From: an uncultured Eubacteriales bacterium
Lineage (GTDB): Bacteria; Bacillota; Clostridia; Christensenellales; UBA1242
Direction of reading: 5' to 3'
Length of the DNA: 14,178 nt
NCBI GenBank assembly: GCA_900557655.1
Contig: USTX01000003.1
Span: 1 to 14,178, forward strand
The notes beneath the pieces were generated by a model. It was given only the letters and a program-made list of their open reading frames with translations, was not told the origin of the DNA and ran no database searches. The translations under genes were made by a program, and so were the position numbers. Of the stretch, positions 6,071 to 13,573 are shown in pieces; the first letter of the stretch is position 1; the number at the start of each line of letters is the position of its first letter.

Positions 6071-7228
6071 ATGAGAAACGTTATTTTAATTAGATACAGC
6101 GAAATTCATTTAAAGGGCAAAAACCGAGGCTTTTTTGAAAAGCTTTTGATTGAAAACATTAAACACGCGGTTAAAGATTTTAACGCAAAGCTTGGGCACA
6201 TCGCGGGCAGATACGTTTTGACTGACTATAACGTGGCCGACGAGGCAGAATTAATCGAACGCTTAAAGTGCGTATCGGGTATTTTTTCATTTTCGCCAGC
6301 CGTTGAAGTTGAGTCTACCCTTGAAAACATCTCGCGCCTTGCTAAGGACTTAACGCGCGATTTGGCGGGCACTTTTAAGATTGAAACCAACCGCGCAGAC
6401 AAAACTTTTCCATTAAACAGTATGCAAGTCAGCCGCGAGGTCGGCGGAGATTGCCTTGAACAAAACCCGCGCCTTAAAGTTGACGTAAATAGCCCTGACA
6501 CAACCGTGCACATCGACATCCGCGAAAGTGGCAATACATACGTGTTTACCCAAACGGTGGCGGGGATGGGCGGTATGCCTGTTGGGTCATCGGGCAAGGG
6601 GCTGTTGCTTTTGTCGGGCGGGATAGACAGCCCGGTGGCGGGGTATATGATGGCTAAGCGTGGCGTCAAGATTTTTGCGCTGCATTTTCACAGCTTCCCA
6701 TACACCAGTCCGCAAGCCAAAGAAAAGGTTATAACCCTTGCTCACGAGCTTTCAAAATACGCGGGGCATATCAAGATGCACGTGGTAAGCGTAACGAAAA
6801 TTCAGCAAGAAATTCACCGCCACTGCAAAAGCGAGTTTATGATAACCCTGCTTAGGCGCTTTATGTTTAAAATTGCCGAAAAAATCGCCAAAGAAAACGG
6901 CTATGATATGATAATAACCGGCGAAAATCTGGGGCAGGTTGCAAGCCAAACGATTGAAAGTATGACAGTGGTTGAAAACGTGGTTAAATCAACCGTTATC
7001 GCGCGCCCGCTTATCGCGTTTGACAAGGTTGACATCATCGACATCGCCCGAAAAATCGGCACGTACGAGACGTCAATTCAACCTTTTGAAGACTGTTGCA
7101 CCGTCTTTTTACCTAAAAACCCAGTCACGAAGCCAAAACTGAGGCACGCCGAGTTTGAAGAGGCACGCCTTGACGTTGACGCCCTTATTGCAGACGCCCT
7201 AACCACCCAAGAAATTATCAATATATAA
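6071..7228 (+). CDS. thiI: tRNA 4-thiouridine synthase / sulfurtransferase ThiI
   Basis: ThiI adenylates U8 of tRNA and inserts sulfur supplied by a cysteine desulfurase; in many bacteria it also feeds thiamine thiazole synthesis. The 385-aa product has an N-terminal ferredoxin-like region (RYSEIHLKGKNR at 8-19), a THUMP domain (about 60-165), then the PP-loop ATP pyrophosphatase domain with SGGIDSP at 182-188, ITGENLGQVASQT (282-294) and DCCTVFLPKNPVTKP (341-355) carrying the conserved Cys. It ends about 30 residues later, so the C-terminal rhodanese domain of the E. coli enzyme (482 aa) is absent, as in B. subtilis ThiI (about 400 aa). The ATG at 6071 has an AAGGAA ribosome binding site; the frame extends upstream through repeat sequence, which I exclude. 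It shares the desulfurase promoter or reads from the repeat-filled gap. Confidence 0.96.
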   Translation: MRNVILIRYSEIHLKGKNRGFFEKLLIENIKHAVKDFNAKLGHIAGRYVLTDYNVADEAELIERLKCVSGIFSFSPAVEVESTLENISRLAKDLTRDLAGTFKIETNRADKTFPLNSMQVSREVGGDCLEQNPRLKVDVNSPDTTVHIDIRESGNTYVFTQTVAGMGGMPVGSSGKGLLLLSGGIDSPVAGYMMAKRGVKIFALHFHSFPYTSPQAKEKVITLAHELSKYAGHIKMHVVSVTKIQQEIHRHCKSEFMITLLRRFMFKIAEKIAKENGYDMIITGENLGQVASQTIESMTVVENVVKSTVIARPLIAFDKVDIIDIARKIGTYETSIQPFEDCCTVFLPKNPVTKPKLRHAEFEEARLDVDALIADALTTQEIINI

Positions 7229-7270
7229 ACTAGCCTAAGCATAACGTAATACAAATCAGTTAATAAAAAC

Positions 7271-7305
7271 ACTCTATGAAGAAATTGTCATCATAGAGTT
7301 TTTTT
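7271..7305. terminator. Bidirectional intrinsic terminator between thiI and the penicillin-binding protein gene
   Basis: A 9-bp perfect stem, ACTCTATGA (7271-7279) with TCATAGAGT (7291-7299), and an 11-nt loop, followed by seven T residues (7299-7305). On the other strand the stem is followed by GTTTTTA, so it can serve both convergent genes. The stop codon of the minus-strand gene lies inside the T run. Confidence 0.88.
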
Positions 7306-9286
7306 ATTGCGGATTATAAGAGGTTGAAAGTGGGGGGAGGTTGGTGGCGGAGAAGATTTCCGTGCGCTTGGTTTTAAGGGGTGCGTTAGGGTCAGCAAGC
7401 GTCACGCGGCCGTCAGCAAGGTCATCAAGGCTAATCTCGGCGTCAACAACCCCCGCCGGGCGCCTGAAATTGTCAGGACGGTGAGAGGCATAAACGCTTG
7501 AAATCATCTGCTTGTTTAGTATGGTTGGGTAGGTTGACCCGTTAACGCTTGCGGGCAATTGTTTTAGCGAGTTTGACGCGCCAATCCACGTGGCGAAGGT
7601 GTGCTCACTGGTTACTGAAAGGCTGTAAGCATCACTGTTACTATGCAAGTTTTTTATGCCAACCGTACCCGTTTTTGACGCGATGTCAAAGTCAAAGCCC
7701 GAGAGCCTTGACGCCGTCCCGCGCTTAGACACGCCCTTTAAACAATCGGCCACAAGATAGGCCGTTTCTTTTTTCATCGCTTGAGTTTTAGATGGCGAAT
7801 TTTCAAACAAAACCTGCCCGTTAGCGTTTTCTATCCTTTTGATAAACTTAGCGGGAGCAAACATCCCGTCACAGCCGAAACTTGAAAACGCCGCAGCCAA
7901 CTGGGTAAGCGTCACCCCGCGTGAGGTGGCGCCAAGCGCAAGCGAAAGCCCCGTGTCGTTGTCTGCGAAATCTATGCCAAGGCGCGAGGCGAAATCTTTG
8001 CTTTTATTCACGCCCGTATACGTCAAAACCTTGACGGCGGGGATATTAAGCGATTTCTCAATACTTGTCCGCACGGACACGTTTCCGTGATAGACGCCGC
8101 CCGCGTTTTTAGGGCTGTAACCGCCGAAATCTGTTTGCGTGTCGCGAATTACGGTGGCGGGTGAAACAACATCATATTCAAACGCTGGGGCATAAACAAG
8201 TATCGGCTTAATGGCCGAGCCCGCTTGTCTTTTTATGTTGTTGGCGCCTGACTTAACATTGCTTGCAAATGCCACCACGCCGCCAGACGCGTTATCTAAC
8301 ACTACGCTTGAAATAAAGGGTGTCCCGCCACCCACTGATGGGTTAAAATTACCCGAATTTATCTTATTTTCAAGCGTTTGTTGAATGCTTGGGACAAGGT
8401 ACGTTGAAACCTTAAAATTGCCCGAAATTATATTGCTTTCGCTTAGGCTAAGTATCTGTGCAGCCTCGGCAATGGCGGCTTGCGCGTAACTTGAAACGGG
8501 GTTTGTTTCGCTTATATTAATTCCGCTATAAACGCACGCGTCATACTCCGTTTGCGTTATTTTATTTTCTTTAAGCATTGCCTTTAAAACAAGGTTTTTG
8601 CGGTCTATCGTTTTGCTGTAATTAGTGACGGGGTTATACACGCTTGGGGCATTGATTACCGCCACCAAGAGGGCGCTTTCGTTAAGGCTTAATTCGCTTG
8701 CGTGCTTGTTAAAATAAAACTTGCTGGCGTCCTCGATTCCGTAACAGCCGTTGCCGAAATAGATGGTGTTAAGATACATTTCAAGTATCTCGTTTTTGGT
8801 GTAACGCCTTTCAAGGTCGCGCGCGAGTTTAATTTCTTTCATCTTGCGCGTATAGGTGCGCTCGCCGCTTAATTGGCTGTTTTTGATAAGCTGCTGGCTT
8901 ATAGTAGAGCCGCCTTGCTTGTTTGAATGCGGGTTAAGGTTATTAATTATCGCGCCCCCGATACGGATAAGGTCAACACCTTTGTGGTTGTAAAACCGCT
9001 TGTCTTCCATACAAATAAAGGCGTTTTTGGTGTGTTCGGGTATGGCGTCTAGGCTGATTTTTGTGCTTTGACTATTTGCTCTTACGTCCATCACATTCCC
9101 AGCGCTGTCTAAAAGCGTAACCTGAGAGTCATTGCTTAATGCAAGCGCATTTGTGTTAAGCGTGACGCCGCTTGTTACAACCATAAACAAAACAAACAAA
9201 GAAATCGCGCCGATAAAGATGATGCTTAGCCCCAGCGCGGTCAGCCTTAAAAATATATTCTTTTTCGAGCCTTTTTCCTTTGTCAT
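7304..9286 (-). CDS. Class A penicillin-binding protein (PBP1A-type glycosyltransferase/transpeptidase)
   Basis: A bifunctional peptidoglycan synthase of 660 aa that polymerises glycan strands from lipid II and cross-links the peptides outside the membrane. A basic cytosolic tail is followed by one membrane anchor (about 11-38). The GT51 domain shows EDKRFYNHKG with catalytic Glu94, GGSTISQQL (126-134), RKMKEIKLA with Glu151, and NEILEMYLNTIYFGNG (165-180). The transpeptidase domain has SAIK with nucleophile Ser357, SLN (412-414) and KTG (538-540). The C-terminus is a short polar tail. The ATG at 9286 has no clear ribosome binding site and follows a possible promoter at very short distance; no better in-frame start was seen. 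Monocistronic, divergent from miaB. It could be ponA or pbpF by name; sub-family not resolved. Confidence 0.95.
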   Translation of the reverse strand: MTKEKGSKKNIFLRLTALGLSIIFIGAISLFVLFMVVTSGVTLNTNALALSNDSQVTLLDSAGNVMDVRANSQSTKISLDAIPEHTKNAFICMEDKRFYNHKGVDLIRIGGAIINNLNPHSNKQGGSTISQQLIKNSQLSGERTYTRKMKEIKLARDLERRYTKNEILEMYLNTIYFGNGCYGIEDASKFYFNKHASELSLNESALLVAVINAPSVYNPVTNYSKTIDRKNLVLKAMLKENKITQTEYDACVYSGINISETNPVSSYAQAAIAEAAQILSLSESNIISGNFKVSTYLVPSIQQTLENKINSGNFNPSVGGGTPFISSVVLDNASGGVVAFASNVKSGANNIKRQAGSAIKPILVYAPAFEYDVVSPATVIRDTQTDFGGYSPKNAGGVYHGNVSVRTSIEKSLNIPAVKVLTYTGVNKSKDFASRLGIDFADNDTGLSLALGATSRGVTLTQLAAAFSSFGCDGMFAPAKFIKRIENANGQVLFENSPSKTQAMKKETAYLVADCLKGVSKRGTASRLSGFDFDIASKTGTVGIKNLHSNSDAYSLSVTSEHTFATWIGASNSLKQLPASVNGSTYPTILNKQMISSVYASHRPDNFRRPAGVVDAEISLDDLADGRVTLADPNAPLKTKRTEIFSATNLPPLSTSYNPQ

Positions 9287-9303
9287 TTGTTTTAGTATGT
9301 CGA

Positions 9304-9312
9304 ATTTTAGCA
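9304..9312 (-). promoter_or_regulatory. Possible extended -10 for the penicillin-binding protein gene
   Basis: Reading on the minus strand, TGC directly precedes TAAAAT (9309-9304), an extended -10 form. No good -35 sits 17 nt further up. Transcription would start near 9297, leaving about 11 nt before the ATG, which fits the absence of a ribosome binding site but is unusual. Confidence 0.35.
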
Positions 9313-9339
9313 GAAATTAAACATACTTGCGCCAAAATG

Positions 9340-9367
9340 TTGAAAAAACTAAAAAAATATGTATAAT
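9340..9367 (+). promoter_or_regulatory. Sigma-A-type promoter of miaB
   Basis: TTGAAA (9340-9345, 4 of 6 to TTGACA), a 16-nt A-rich spacer, then a perfect TATAAT (9362-9367). The start would be near 9374, followed by a GAGAGG ribosome binding site and the ATG at 9394. This likely drives miaB and, by read-through, mutS and mutL. Confidence 0.75.
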
Positions 9368-9393
9368 AATTATGTCTATATAGAGAGGTAAAA

Positions 9394-10725
9394 ATGAAAA
9401 ACTATTGCATTTTAACATATGGGTGCCAGATGAACGTGCACGAAAGTGAGAAACTTGCAGGTATCCTTGAAAGTTTTGGCTATTTGCCCGTTTTGACCGC
9501 CAAAGGGGCTGACGTTGTTGTTTTTAACACGTGCGCCATCCGTGAAAGCGCAGAGCAAAAGATTTTTGGCAATATTGGCGACCTTAAACAACTTAAAAAA
9601 GCCAAGCCCGATATGATAATCGCGGTGTGCGGGTGTATGAGTCAACAAAGCGGCTACGCGGACTTAATCAAGCAGAAATTTCCGTTTGTTGATATTATTT
9701 TCGGTACTCACAACCTTTCGCGTTTTGGCAACTTTTTAAACGAAAAACTTAATGGCAAAAAGCGCGTTATTGAAATCAATGAAACTGAAAACATCGCCGA
9801 GCGTGACGCGATGAAAAAGGTGCGCACAAGCGGCGTAAATGCGTGGATAAATATAACTTATGGCTGTAACAACTTTTGTTCGTATTGTATTGTTCCGTAT
9901 GTCCGTGGGCGCGAAGTCAGCCGAGATAAAAACGAAATTATCGCCGAGGTTAAAGAGTGTCTCGCCGCGGGTTATAAACAGATAACGCTTTTAGGCCAAA
10001 ACGTTAACAGTTATGGCAATGATGACCCAGCGCGATTTGGCACGTTTGCGGGATTGCTGCGCGATATTGATGCGATTGAGGGTAAGTTTAGAGTTAAGTT
10101 TATGACCAGCCACCCAAAAGATTTAAGCCACGAGGTCATTGACGTTATCGCGGGGTCAAGTAAGATTTGTCATTATATCCATTTGCCAGTTCAGTCAGGC
10201 AGTGACCGCATTCTTACGCTTATGAACCGTCACTATAACCGCCACCATTATTTAAGTTTAATTGACTATGCCAAGTCTAAAATCGCCGACGTGCAGTTTT
10301 CAAGCGACATTATTGTTGGTTTTCCTACTGAAACAGAAGAAGACTTTCTTGACACGCTTAGCCTTGTTGACAAAGTAGGCTATGAACAATTGTTTACTTT
10401 TATTTACAGCAAGCGCAAAGGCACGGTGGCGGAAAAGCTTGATGGCCAAATTCCGCTTGCAACCAAGAAAGAAAGGCTTAGGCGCTTAATAGAACTTGAA
10501 CACGCCAAGGCCACTAAGATTAGCGAAAGTTTTATCGGTAAAACGGTTGAGGTGCTTGTTGAAGACGTGCACCCAAAGAAGGCGGGGATGGTTGTTGGCT
10601 CTACGTTTAATGGCAAAACCATATCGCTTATGGGCAGCAAGGCGCTTGTTGGTCAGTTTGTTAATGTCCGTGTTACCAGCGCGAAACTGACCGTCCTGTC
10701 AGGAGAAATACAAAAAAATAGTTAA
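9394..10725 (+). CDS. miaB: tRNA-2-methylthio-N6-isopentenyladenosine-37 synthase MiaB
   Basis: A radical-SAM methylthiotransferase of 443 aa that adds a methylthio group to isopentenyl-A37 in tRNAs reading UNN codons. The N-terminal domain begins TYGCQMN and carries the three ligands of the auxiliary cluster, Cys11, Cys47 (NTCAIRESAEQK) and Cys81 (VCGCMSQ). The radical-SAM cluster motif is CNNFCSYC (Cys158, 162, 165) followed by VPYVRGREVSR, which is diagnostic of MiaB over MtaB or RimO. Later segments include LLGQNVNSYG and HLPVQSGS, and a C-terminal TRAM domain from about residue 378. GAGAGG precedes the start. The stop codon overlaps the first inverted heptamer of the miaB-mutS gap. Confidence 0.97.
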   Translation: MKNYCILTYGCQMNVHESEKLAGILESFGYLPVLTAKGADVVVFNTCAIRESAEQKIFGNIGDLKQLKKAKPDMIIAVCGCMSQQSGYADLIKQKFPFVDIIFGTHNLSRFGNFLNEKLNGKKRVIEINETENIAERDAMKKVRTSGVNAWINITYGCNNFCSYCIVPYVRGREVSRDKNEIIAEVKECLAAGYKQITLLGQNVNSYGNDDPARFGTFAGLLRDIDAIEGKFRVKFMTSHPKDLSHEVIDVIAGSSKICHYIHLPVQSGSDRILTLMNRHYNRHHYLSLIDYAKSKIADVQFSSDIIVGFPTETEEDFLDTLSLVDKVGYEQLFTFIYSKRKGTVAEKLDGQIPLATKKERLRRLIELEHAKATKISESFIGKTVEVLVEDVHPKKAGMVVGSTFNGKTISLMGSKALVGQFVNVRVTSAKLTVLSGEIQKNS

Positions 10726-10745
10726 AAGTTAAAGGTGAAAAGTGA
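10725..10745 (-). repeat. Inverted heptamer array at the end of miaB (3 units)
   Basis: AAAGTTA, AAGGTGA and AAAGTGA are the complement-strand version of the heptamers at 10816-10843. In RNA, each can pair with a unit of the downstream array over 6 of 7 positions if G-U pairs are allowed, giving an imperfect stem of about 21 positions with a loop of about 77 nt. Confidence 0.6.
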
Positions 10746-10815
10746 AACGAAATTGCTGGTGAATGCAGTTGTCAAACACGAGAAACAAAGTAATGTGATA
10801 ATCTCAGCCGCACTT

Positions 10816-10843
10816 AAACTTTATACTTTATACTTTAAACTTT
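10816..10843 (+). repeat. Tandem heptamer array B upstream of mutS (4 units)
   Basis: Units AAACTTT, ATACTTT, ATACTTT, AAACTTT in perfect register, immediately before the AAAAAAGGAACTAATT ribosome-binding stretch of mutS. It is preceded by TAATCTCAGCCGCACTT, which aligns with the block before array A (TAATCGGCCGCATTT), allowing a 2-nt gap. It contains two TATACT -10-like hexamers 7 nt apart but no matching -35. Confidence 0.85.
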
Positions 10844-10861
10844 ACAAAAAAGGAACTAATT

Positions 10862-13480
10862 ATGCGAATATGTGAACTTGATGGTAGGCGAGACCAGCTT
10901 ACCAATATGATGAAGCAATATCTTGCGATTAAAGAGATGAACCCAGACTGTGTTATATTCTATCGTTTGGGCGATTTTTATGAAATGTTTTTTGACGACG
11001 CGTTAGATAATGCTGACGTCTTAGAGCTTACGCTTACGGGGCGCGATTGTGGTCTTGAAGAGCGTGCGCCTATGTGTGGCGTGCCATATCACAGCGCTAA
11101 GCAATACATCGCCAAACTTGTTAAGATTAATAAAAAGGTGGCGATTGTTGAGCAGCTTGAAAAGGTGGCGGCTAATTCTAAAACGCCGATTGAAAGGAAG
11201 GTTGTTCGCATCATCACTCCGGGCACGGTTATTGACGATTTATGTTTAGAGGAAGACCGCAACAACTTTATCGCGTGCGTATACCAAACCAAAACGGCGG
11301 CGGCTGTTGCGTGGGCAGATATTTCAACGGGTGTGCTTAACGTTCAATCATTTAATGAAAGCAACTATGTAAGCCTGCTTGATGACGCACTGTTTAAGAT
11401 TAAGCCCGCCGAGATTATCGCTAACGACTTAGCTTTCACTAACCAAGACGCGCTTTACACCGTCCGTTCGCGCACTGTGCCTGAATTTAACCAAACCAAG
11501 GATAGCGCGTTTACTATTGCAAACGCAACTAAGATAATCAAAGACCAGTTTAATATCAAAGACCTTACCGTTTTTGACCTTGATAAAAAAGAACTTATCT
11601 CATGCGTTGGCGCACTTATAAATTATCTTATTGACACGCAAAAGCACGCGCTTAGCAATATTAAACAGATTAAGGTTATTAAAAACACCAACTTTTTATA
11701 TCTTGACCTTAATGCAAGGCGTAATCTTGAACTTGTTGAAAGTCAGGTTACGCGCAAAAAGCAAGGCACGCTGTTGGGGCTTGTTGATTTAACTCGTACG
11801 GGTATGGGCGCGCGAAAGATTCGTGACATTATTGAAAACCCATTAAGAAACGCAAAAGAAATCAATGCACGTCTTGACGCGGTTGAAGAACTTACTAAAA
11901 ACACCATTGCGCGTGAAACAACCACCGAACTGTTTGACCAGATTGGCGACATAGAGCGTATATGTGGCAAAATTGCGGCGGGAACAGTTACGCCAAAAGA
12001 CTGCTTCTTGCTTGCCAACTCGCTTAGCGTTATCCCAAAGATTAAAGCGGCGTTTGGCGATATGACCAGTACGCTTATTCAGGATGCGGTGGCGGGAATG
12101 GTTGACGTTAGTGATTGTACCAGCGACCTGCTTGCGGCGTTTGATAAGTTCGCGCCGGTTAACTTCCGCGATGGCGGCTTTATCCGCAGGGGGTACAGCG
12201 AGAGGCTTGATAGCTTGCTTGACGTTAAAGAATACGGCGTTAAGTGGCTTGCCGAATTTGAGGGCAAAGAACGTGAGCGCACGGGCATACGAAATCTTAA
12301 AGTAAGTTTTTCAAAGGTGTTTGGCTACACAATAGAGATAACCAAAAGCAACTATGCTTCAATTCCTGATAACTATATCTTAAAGCAGACGCTTGGAAAC
12401 AGCCAAAAGTTTATAACGCAAGAACTTAAAGACGCCGAGCGTATGATAACAAGCGGTCAAGAGGATGCGCTTATCTTAGAGATGGAGTTATTTGAAGGGA
12501 TAAAATCAAGGCTAATGAAAATGGTAACGGACATTCTTTCTAACGCAACAAGCATAGCCCTTTTGGACTGTCTTATAAGTTTTGCGAAAGTAAGCCTTAA
12601 AAATAATTATGTCCGTCCAGAGATAGATGAAAGCATAAACGAGATTATGATAGAGGGTGGGCGACACCCAGTTGTTGAGAATATGCTTGGGGCAAACAAG
12701 TTTATAGACAACGATACGCTTTTAGACAATAGCGAAAACAACATACTTATCATAACGGGGCCGAATATGGGCGGTAAGTCAACGTATATGCGTCAGGTTG
12801 CGCTTATCACCATTATGGCGCACGCGGGATGCTTTGTTCCGGCACGGCGGGCACGTATCGCGTTGACAGACAGAATTTTTACGCGTATCGGAGCAAGTGA
12901 CGAACTTGCGCTTGGTAATAGTACGTTTATGGTAGAGATGAACGAGATAGCAAACGTTATCAACAACGCAACCGATAAAAGCCTTTTGATATTAGACGAG
13001 GTAGGGCGTGGGACGTCAACGTTTGACGGTATGAGTATTGCGTGGGCGATACTTGAATACATATCAACTAGGATTAAGGCCAAAACCCTTTTTGCGACGC
13101 ACTATCACGAACTTACGGCGCTTGAAAACAAGGCGGTTGGTATAAAAAACTTTCGCGTGTTGGTTAAAGAGACCAACAACTCGATTATATTTTTGCATAA
13201 GATAGCGCGCGGGTCTGCTAACAGAAGTTTTGGTATTGAGGTGGCGGGACTGGCGGGCTTGCCTGATGCGCTTATAACTCGCGCAAAAGAGGTGCTTTCA
13301 GCGCAAGAGCAGGCAGCAAATAGTATTACTGTTGGCGAGTTTGACGGGGTTAAGGTGCCTGAAATTGACCCTAACGCCATTGAAATCATCAACACTCTTA
13401 AAGAGATGGATATGAACACCATTTCGCCACTTATGGCGTTTGGAACTCTCCAAAACCTTGTAGACAAGGTTAGAAAATAA
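10862..13480 (+). CDS. mutS: DNA mismatch repair ATPase MutS
   Basis: MutS recognises mismatches and small loops and recruits MutL. The 872-aa length is normal for bacterial MutS. Domain I carries the mismatch-reading Phe-x-Glu as Phe39-Tyr40-Glu41 in GDFYEMF, and the following CGVPYHS is typical. The connector, lever and clamp domains follow. The ATPase has Walker A GPNMGGKST at 633-641, Walker B ending ILDE at Asp712-Glu713, the signature VGRGTSTFDG, and FATHYHEL. The product begins about 10 residues before the usual family start, but the ATG has an AAGGAA ribosome binding site and no better one follows. It is probably transcribed with miaB; the leader carries the heptamer repeat. Confidence 0.98.
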   Translation: MRICELDGRRDQLTNMMKQYLAIKEMNPDCVIFYRLGDFYEMFFDDALDNADVLELTLTGRDCGLEERAPMCGVPYHSAKQYIAKLVKINKKVAIVEQLEKVAANSKTPIERKVVRIITPGTVIDDLCLEEDRNNFIACVYQTKTAAAVAWADISTGVLNVQSFNESNYVSLLDDALFKIKPAEIIANDLAFTNQDALYTVRSRTVPEFNQTKDSAFTIANATKIIKDQFNIKDLTVFDLDKKELISCVGALINYLIDTQKHALSNIKQIKVIKNTNFLYLDLNARRNLELVESQVTRKKQGTLLGLVDLTRTGMGARKIRDIIENPLRNAKEINARLDAVEELTKNTIARETTTELFDQIGDIERICGKIAAGTVTPKDCFLLANSLSVIPKIKAAFGDMTSTLIQDAVAGMVDVSDCTSDLLAAFDKFAPVNFRDGGFIRRGYSERLDSLLDVKEYGVKWLAEFEGKERERTGIRNLKVSFSKVFGYTIEITKSNYASIPDNYILKQTLGNSQKFITQELKDAERMITSGQEDALILEMELFEGIKSRLMKMVTDILSNATSIALLDCLISFAKVSLKNNYVRPEIDESINEIMIEGGRHPVVENMLGANKFIDNDTLLDNSENNILIITGPNMGGKSTYMRQVALITIMAHAGCFVPARRARIALTDRIFTRIGASDELALGNSTFMVEMNEIANVINNATDKSLLILDEVGRGTSTFDGMSIAWAILEYISTRIKAKTLFATHYHELTALENKAVGIKNFRVLVKETNNSIIFLHKIARGSANRSFGIEVAGLAGLPDALITRAKEVLSAQEQAANSITVGEFDGVKVPEIDPNAIEIINTLKEMDMNTISPLMAFGTLQNLVDKVRK

Positions 13481-13493
13481 AAGTTTAAACTTT
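13480..13493. repeat. 14-nt perfect palindrome joining an inverted and a direct heptamer
   Basis: AAAGTTTAAACTTT reads the same on both strands and starts at the last base of the mutS stop codon. Its right half is the first unit of array C and its left half is that unit inverted, a minimal form of the inverted/direct arrangement seen in the miaB-mutS gap. Confidence 0.7.
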
Positions 13494-13531
13494 CAACTTT
13501 TAACTTTAATAATAAACCAACTTTAAACTTT
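13487..13531 (+). repeat. Tandem heptamer array C upstream of mutL (3 + 2 units)
   Basis: AAACTTT, CAACTTT, TAACTTT, a 10-nt AT spacer, then CAACTTT and AAACTTT. The first part shares TTTAAACTTTCAACTTT and AACTTTAATAATAA with array A, and the second part shares AAACTTTACA and a nearby AAGG...AACTAA with array B, so it looks like a composite of both. Confidence 0.8.
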
Positions 13532-13573
13532 ACAGAAAGGCAAACTAAAAAATCAACTAAAAAGGAAACGAAC

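Noticed and set aside
10769..10796. A promoter for mutS (TTGTCA, 16 nt, TAATGT)
   Set aside because: The -35 is fair but the -10 matches only 3 of 6; not enough to claim a promoter.
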